From: an uncultured Lachnospiraceae bacterium
Lineage (GTDB): Bacteria > Bacillota > Clostridia > Lachnospirales > Lachnospiraceae
Reading direction: 5' to 3'
NCBI GenBank assembly: GCA_910580195.1
Contig: CAJTWA010000006.1
Span: 51,168 to 115,167, forward strand
Length of the DNA: 64,000 nucleotides
Shown: in pieces, positions 60,731 through 64,000 of the stretch
Position numbering within the stretch: the first letter of the stretch is position 1
How the letters are laid out: each line of letters begins with the position of its first letter
The notes under the pieces: generated by a model
Told to the model about the DNA's origin: nothing
The model's database searches: none
What the model saw: the letters and a program-made list of their open reading frames with translations, nothing else
Position numbers and translations under genes: made by a program

Positions 60731-61056
60731 GAAAATTTTCAGTTATACTAGCGAGCGTCCGTATTTGCCAAATGATTTGCTGCTTATCTTAAAAAGCGGG
60801 AATCTGTTGGAAAATCATTTCGCTCACGGGTATGTGCAGTTGTCCGGCATCCTTCACAGTATTGTGCCAGGATGCTGGATTTTTATACCCTAATATCCGG
60901 GGAATCTGCTTGGCAGAAAGCCTCCCTTTGGCAGAGGCGTGCATGGAAATCTGCTTGCCAGCCTCCCTTTGGCGGGGGCGTGTATGGAAATTGGCTGGCA
61001 GAAATCCGGGAGTAGCAATTTTATTTAGGAAAATTTTTGGAAAGGAGTTTTGGAAC
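60731..61056. other. Gap before the 610-residue protein, with a two-unit repeat
   Basis: GCCTCCCTTTGGC occurs at 60920 and 60961 within two units of about 41 bp (60920-61000). The frame of the downstream gene is open through this gap from 60832 but repeats with the DNA, so it is unlikely to be translated. No confident promoter or terminator is seen. Confidence 0.6.
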
Positions 61057-62889
61057 ATGAGTGAATTTATTTTAAATGTCATCCACAGGCCGGAAATGGT
61101 GCCGGAATATTCCGCTACCGTGACTGGCCATGGGAAAGAGGAGGATATCGGCGACAAGAAGCTTCTGACAGAATCCCTTGACATCTTCAAGACCCAGCAG
61201 AGGCTTGCCCATGAAAATGGCCTGAAAGTCACCATCCACATGACGTATGCTGCCTTGTTCAACGACGAGGCCGTACAGATTGCAAAGGAGGACCATGAAG
61301 CGTATGGGGATGAAATCGCCCTGTCCTTGCTGGGGCTCCCCTGCGAGCAGTTCCGGGAAAAATATAAGACAAAGGATTTCTGCATCTGGATGTTTTCCAT
61401 GGAGGACAAAAAGGCCATTGTGGACGATGTGTTTGGGAAGTTCCATGAGCGGTTTGGCTTCTACCCGGAGTCTACCGGTTCCTATTACATGGATGCGGAA
61501 CTGACGAATTACATCAAGGAAAAATACCCCATGGTGAAGTGCGCCATAGCTACCTGCTGGGAAGAGGGGCCGAAGGCTTACCACACCTGCAACAATTCTT
61601 GGTACACCCTCTTTGACGGCGGCCCATGGGCGCCTTGGATCCCCTCCAAGCAGAATACCCATGCCCCTGCGGCAAATGAAGCGGAGGACAGCGGGATTGT
61701 GGCAATCCCACACCTTTCCCGCGACCTGCTGGCCTGCTATGACGGAAACGGCTCCAACTTTGGGACGCATCCCCAAAATGTGCTCCGGGGCATGATTTAC
61801 GATTCCAAGACATGGGAATTCCCTTATCTCTACAACTTAATTGACCAGTACCGGGCGCAGGAGAAATACAACAACGGCTATGCCTATAACATGATGTTTG
61901 TAGGGCCGGGATGGATGAATAAGATGGGCCGCTGGGAAGCTCCCTATGAGCTGCTCCTAAAATCTTATTCCGAGGGCTGCAAGTATTATGGGGATCTGAA
62001 AAAGGAAGGCAAGCTAATTGACATGACCATGTCTGAATTTGCGGATTATTACCGGAAGAAGAAATCTTATACGGAGCCGGAGTGCGCCCTTTGGAGGGAT
62101 ATCCTGTATGGTTCGGACAAACAGCTCTTTTGGTACACAGACCCCTATATGCGGGCTGGGGTAAATATGGACCAAGGCGGGGCAATTTTCGATTTGCGCC
62201 CTTATGCGGCTAAGCTGAAATGGGAAGTTGGGATTGGGACCAAGCACGTGCAGGACGCTTCCTACCCCTTCTTAATCCAAGAAAAATACCGTGCGGGGTA
62301 TTTCACCCACTATGCCGGGGAAGGGACCATCCGCAGCGCAAAGCTGTGTTATCAGGGGGAAGAAGTAGATTTGTGCCTGTGCCGCACGAAAGCCCATTTT
62401 TCACAGGAAGGGGACACCCGTATCCTGGCTCTTGACCCGGTGGAAATTGAGTTCTATGATTTGACGGTGAAATTGCAGACTAGGATTTATTTCCCAGAAG
62501 GGGAAGGGACAATCCGCATCGAACGGGAGATTCTGGAAATGAGCCGCCCGGATGCAGCAGTGGAACTCAATGAATATATGGTGGCTTGCTATGGGACTAC
62601 AGAGTACCCAGAAGATATGGAAGGCATCGTGCTGCGCTGCGAGGGCAGCGAGCCCAAAGAGATTGTGTACCATTACCAGTGCAGGGAGGAGAGCCTTGCG
62701 GGGGCGGATGAGGTGTCGGCAGTAATCCCTGCCATAGAAACAAAGGTTTCCATGGGGGCGTCCAAGGGGGCAGAGGGGTATGTCCGGGAGGGCTATGCAT
62801 TTTCCCCGATGTTTACGCTGGGATATAAGAAGCAAGTATCAGATAAGGAGGTGTTTGCCACATGGCTCAAGCTGGAAAAGGCAGATTAA
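61057..62889 (+). CDS. Uncharacterised 610-residue protein, candidate carbohydrate-active enzyme
   Basis: A large soluble protein without signal peptide or membrane segment. N-terminal half: VTIHMTYAALFNDEAVQIAK, IALSLLGLPCEQFREKY, GFYPESTGSYYMDAELTNYI, WYTLFDGGPWAPWIPSKQNT and IVAIPHLSRDLLACYDGNGS, an acid/aromatic-rich pattern that could be an alpha/beta barrel or a polysaccharide-deacetylase-like fold. The C-terminal 250 residues look beta-rich (VEIEFYDLTVKLQTRIYFPE). I cannot assign a family with confidence. AAAGGAGTTTTGGAAC precedes ATG 61057. Its place after a sugar ABC importer and near lacZ suggests a cytoplasmic enzyme acting on the imported glycan. Confidence 0.75.
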   Translation: MSEFILNVIHRPEMVPEYSATVTGHGKEEDIGDKKLLTESLDIFKTQQRLAHENGLKVTIHMTYAALFNDEAVQIAKEDHEAYGDEIALSLLGLPCEQFREKYKTKDFCIWMFSMEDKKAIVDDVFGKFHERFGFYPESTGSYYMDAELTNYIKEKYPMVKCAIATCWEEGPKAYHTCNNSWYTLFDGGPWAPWIPSKQNTHAPAANEAEDSGIVAIPHLSRDLLACYDGNGSNFGTHPQNVLRGMIYDSKTWEFPYLYNLIDQYRAQEKYNNGYAYNMMFVGPGWMNKMGRWEAPYELLLKSYSEGCKYYGDLKKEGKLIDMTMSEFADYYRKKKSYTEPECALWRDILYGSDKQLFWYTDPYMRAGVNMDQGGAIFDLRPYAAKLKWEVGIGTKHVQDASYPFLIQEKYRAGYFTHYAGEGTIRSAKLCYQGEEVDLCLCRTKAHFSQEGDTRILALDPVEIEFYDLTVKLQTRIYFPEGEGTIRIEREILEMSRPDAAVELNEYMVACYGTTEYPEDMEGIVLRCEGSEPKEIVYHYQCREESLAGADEVSAVIPAIETKVSMGASKGAEGYVREGYAFSPMFTLGYKKQVSDKEVFATWLKLEKAD

Positions 62890-63080
62890 ATTATAGGTGC
62901 CCTGCGTGTTTTATGAGGGATTTGGATATTGATATGTTCTATGATAAGGAAAAGGAAGAGTATTATTGTTTGCGCTGCCAGTTTACGGGGAAGGAAGAGG
63001 ACGTGCTGGAAGGGAATGAGATGGTGCGGAGAAAGTATGGGGCGATGTACCGGAGGTTTGGGAAGTTTGACTTTGATTAG
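62862..63080 (+). CDS. Small zinc-ribbon protein
   Basis: A 72-residue protein with two CxxC pairs, CPAC at residues 13-16 and CLRC near 36-39, forming a likely zinc ribbon, then a basic helical tail (NEMVRRKYGAMYRRFGKF). AAGGAGG at 62847 precedes ATG 62862, and the gene overlaps the end of the 610-residue protein by 28 bp in another frame, so the two are coupled. It may be a nucleic-acid or protein-binding accessory; function unknown. Confidence 0.8.
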   Translation: MAQAGKGRLNYRCPACFMRDLDIDMFYDKEKEEYYCLRCQFTGKEEDVLEGNEMVRRKYGAMYRRFGKFDFD

Positions 63081-63168
63081 GGGGATGTTGTAGTTCTGGG
63101 GATGGGATTTATAGGCTGAGAGGGAGGCAGTTCAGGGGGTGTGATATGTAAGCTGAGAGGGGAGGACG

Positions 63169-63348
63169 CAGTTCTGGGCTGGGGCCTGCCCCCTGCAAAC
63201 GGGACAACATTCCGGTGAACTAACTGCTAACTGCAACTAAGGGATTTCGGGAAAGCCCTCATCCCTAAGTTTCCGTAAGCAGTGGATTTCACCTCCATTA
63301 AGGGCGTCCCTGAATGGTTTGCAGGGGGCAGGCCCCAGCCCAGAACTG
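63169..63348 (+). repeat. Covarying long-hairpin element, copy F
   Basis: This 180-bp copy has the longest arms, perfect over 32 bp (63169-63200 with 63317-63348). Helices: GGGAC/GTCCC (63201/63306), GGTGAA/TTCACC (63214/63288), ACTGCT/AGCAGT (63223/63278), GGGAT/ATCCC (63241/63261). Several pairs differ from copy B by compensatory double changes. It lies 22 kb from the lactate cluster, so the family is dispersed. Confidence 0.92.
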
Positions 63349-63515
63349 CTGGTTATCGGGGACAGCAGCAGGGATGAGCCGGAACTGCTGGTTGTTTAGG
63401 ACAGCAGTAGGGATGGGACGGAACTGCTGGTTATTGGGGATAACAGAGAAGGCTATAGCCCAGAACATCTGGTTATTGGGGATAGAGTTTAGCCCAAACT
63501 GTTGGTTTTGTGGGG
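63343..63515 (+). repeat. 39-bp tandem array continuing from the 3' arm of copy F
   Basis: Units starting GAACTGCTGGTTRTYGGGG at 63343, 63382 and 63421, then more diverged ones to about 63515. The first unit overlaps the last six bases of the hairpin arm, so the array includes arm sequence. The region 63081-63522 otherwise contains only copy F and a partial GCTGAGAGGGAGGCAGTTCA at 63114. Confidence 0.85.
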
Positions 63516-63522
63516 GCAGGGA

Positions 63523-63939
63523 TTAGGGGGAACTGCCGTCTAGGTAGTCTTCATAGTCTTGGAAGGCTTCGTCTGGGGCACCGTCTAAGAGCCACATCAG
63601 GCAGTTTTCAATCATATCAGCCCATGCCAGCAGTTGATGGGTTTGTGCTGCTGCCAATAAATGGTTGCTGCCTAACATCCCGTCTGGGGATGCCCATGCC
63701 CTTGATAGGTGGATGATTGCTACGATGTCTGATACCATTTCACGGTCAATGGCTGGTGCGGAAAATTCTTCGGCCAGTGTCTTTAGGCAGTCCATGACTT
63801 CAGTGAAATTTTCTTCGTGCAGTTCGCCAGAGAAAGGGCGGAGGCTTCCTAGGAACCCATGTTTCCATTTGGGGTTATGGATGTCGGTGCTTCTGGAGGA
63901 ATGGTAGGATAGTAATTCTTTTGCTTCATTGATTTCCAT
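63523..63939 (-). CDS. Hypothetical soluble protein
   Basis: A 138-residue acidic, mostly helical protein (MEINEAKELLSYHSSRSTDI... LSRAWASPDGMLGSNHLLAA... LDGAPDEAFQDYEDYLDGSS). AAGGAGA precedes ATG 63939 on the minus strand, and TATAC lies a little upstream as a possible -10. No family is recognised; the size and composition are compatible with an immunity-type or regulatory protein, but there is no direct support. It is the last gene in the window. Confidence 0.7.
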   Translation of the reverse strand: MEINEAKELLSYHSSRSTDIHNPKWKHGFLGSLRPFSGELHEENFTEVMDCLKTLAEEFSAPAIDREMVSDIVAIIHLSRAWASPDGMLGSNHLLAAAQTHQLLAWADMIENCLMWLLDGAPDEAFQDYEDYLDGSSP

Positions 63940-64000
63940 GGAATGTTTCTCCTTGTATAATGTATTTAGGTTGTTCGAGGGATACCTATAAACCCTTAGA

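Noticed and set aside
60832..61056. N-terminal extension of the 610-residue protein
   Set aside because: The added 75 residues translate a 41-bp DNA repeat, and ATG 61057 has a strong ribosome site.
63314..63526. 70-codon frame with NCWL repeats after element F
   Set aside because: It is a direct reading of the 39-bp tandem array and lacks a start signal.

Overview
The window looks like the chromosome of a motile, strictly anaerobic Lachnospiraceae-type gut Firmicute (Bacillota, Clostridia). Reasons seen here: strong AAGGAGG ribosome binding sites and frequent TTG/GTG starts, a Firmicute-type flagellin followed by a flagellin-glycosylation island, an Etf-linked lactate oxidation cluster with a LarA racemase and acyl-CoA dehydrogenase, siroheme/sulfite genes, and sugar-uptake loci typical of gut clostridia. 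No rRNA or tRNA gene, CRISPR array, prophage or transposase was recognised. Genus is not assigned.

Layout. 0-13.1 kb: flagellin, then a same-strand run of surface-glycan genes (MptE-like motility accessory factor, CMP-nonulosonate synthetase, NeuB-SAF-cupin fusion, glycosyltransferase, aminotransferase, radical SAM, NeuD-like acyltransferase, SDR epimerase, phosphoesterase, ATP-grasp) that probably builds and attaches an acidic sugar to flagellin. 13.2-14.9 kb: PAS/GGDEF/EAL protein with a degenerate GGDEF motif. 15.1-25.8 kb: sulfite/siroheme island: two siroheme sulfite reductases, a LysR regulator, a CoA-disulfide reductase-rhodanese, a YeiH-type exporter, HemA, and a HemC-CobA-HemD triple fusion. 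26-31.4 kb: HAD phosphatase, two-component system, lipoprotein with a twofold repeat, and a frameshifted zeta-toxin-like gene with its small partner. 31.9-42.3 kb: lactate cluster (permease, FAD lactate dehydrogenase, EtfB, EtfA, acyl-CoA dehydrogenase, LarA, GntR regulator). 42.3-44.9 kb: RadC-like JAB protein, a 58-residue protein, an aminoglycoside 6-adenylyltransferase homologue and a RelE-type toxin-antitoxin pair. 45.2-51.3 kb: sucrose-type locus (LacI regulator, GH32, metallo-beta-lactamase fold protein, PTS EIIBCA). 51.4-63.1 kb: LacZ, two AraC regulators (the second interrupted at a G10 tract), a membrane protein, a sugar ABC importer without its ATPase, an uncharacterised 610-residue protein and a zinc ribbon. 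A hypothetical gene ends the window.

The most unusual signal is a family of about 180-bp imperfect-palindrome elements (six copies, one degenerate, at 33.5, 37.2, 40.25, 40.5, 41.1 and 63.2 kb). Each complete copy folds end to end into one long irregular hairpin. The arms differ between copies but remain perfectly self-complementary, and at least five internal helices show compensatory base changes, which is the signature of a conserved RNA or DNA structure rather than a coding sequence. Five copies divide the lactate cluster into segments, and several are flanked by 34-65-bp tandem repeats, some of which re-use the arm sequence. A second notable signal is the G10 tract in the AraC-family gene at 55.85 kb: removing one G restores an uninterrupted 310-residue protein, suggesting phase variation. 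Short tandem duplications that span the stop codons of three genes (hemD part, histidine kinase, etfA) are a third recurring pattern.
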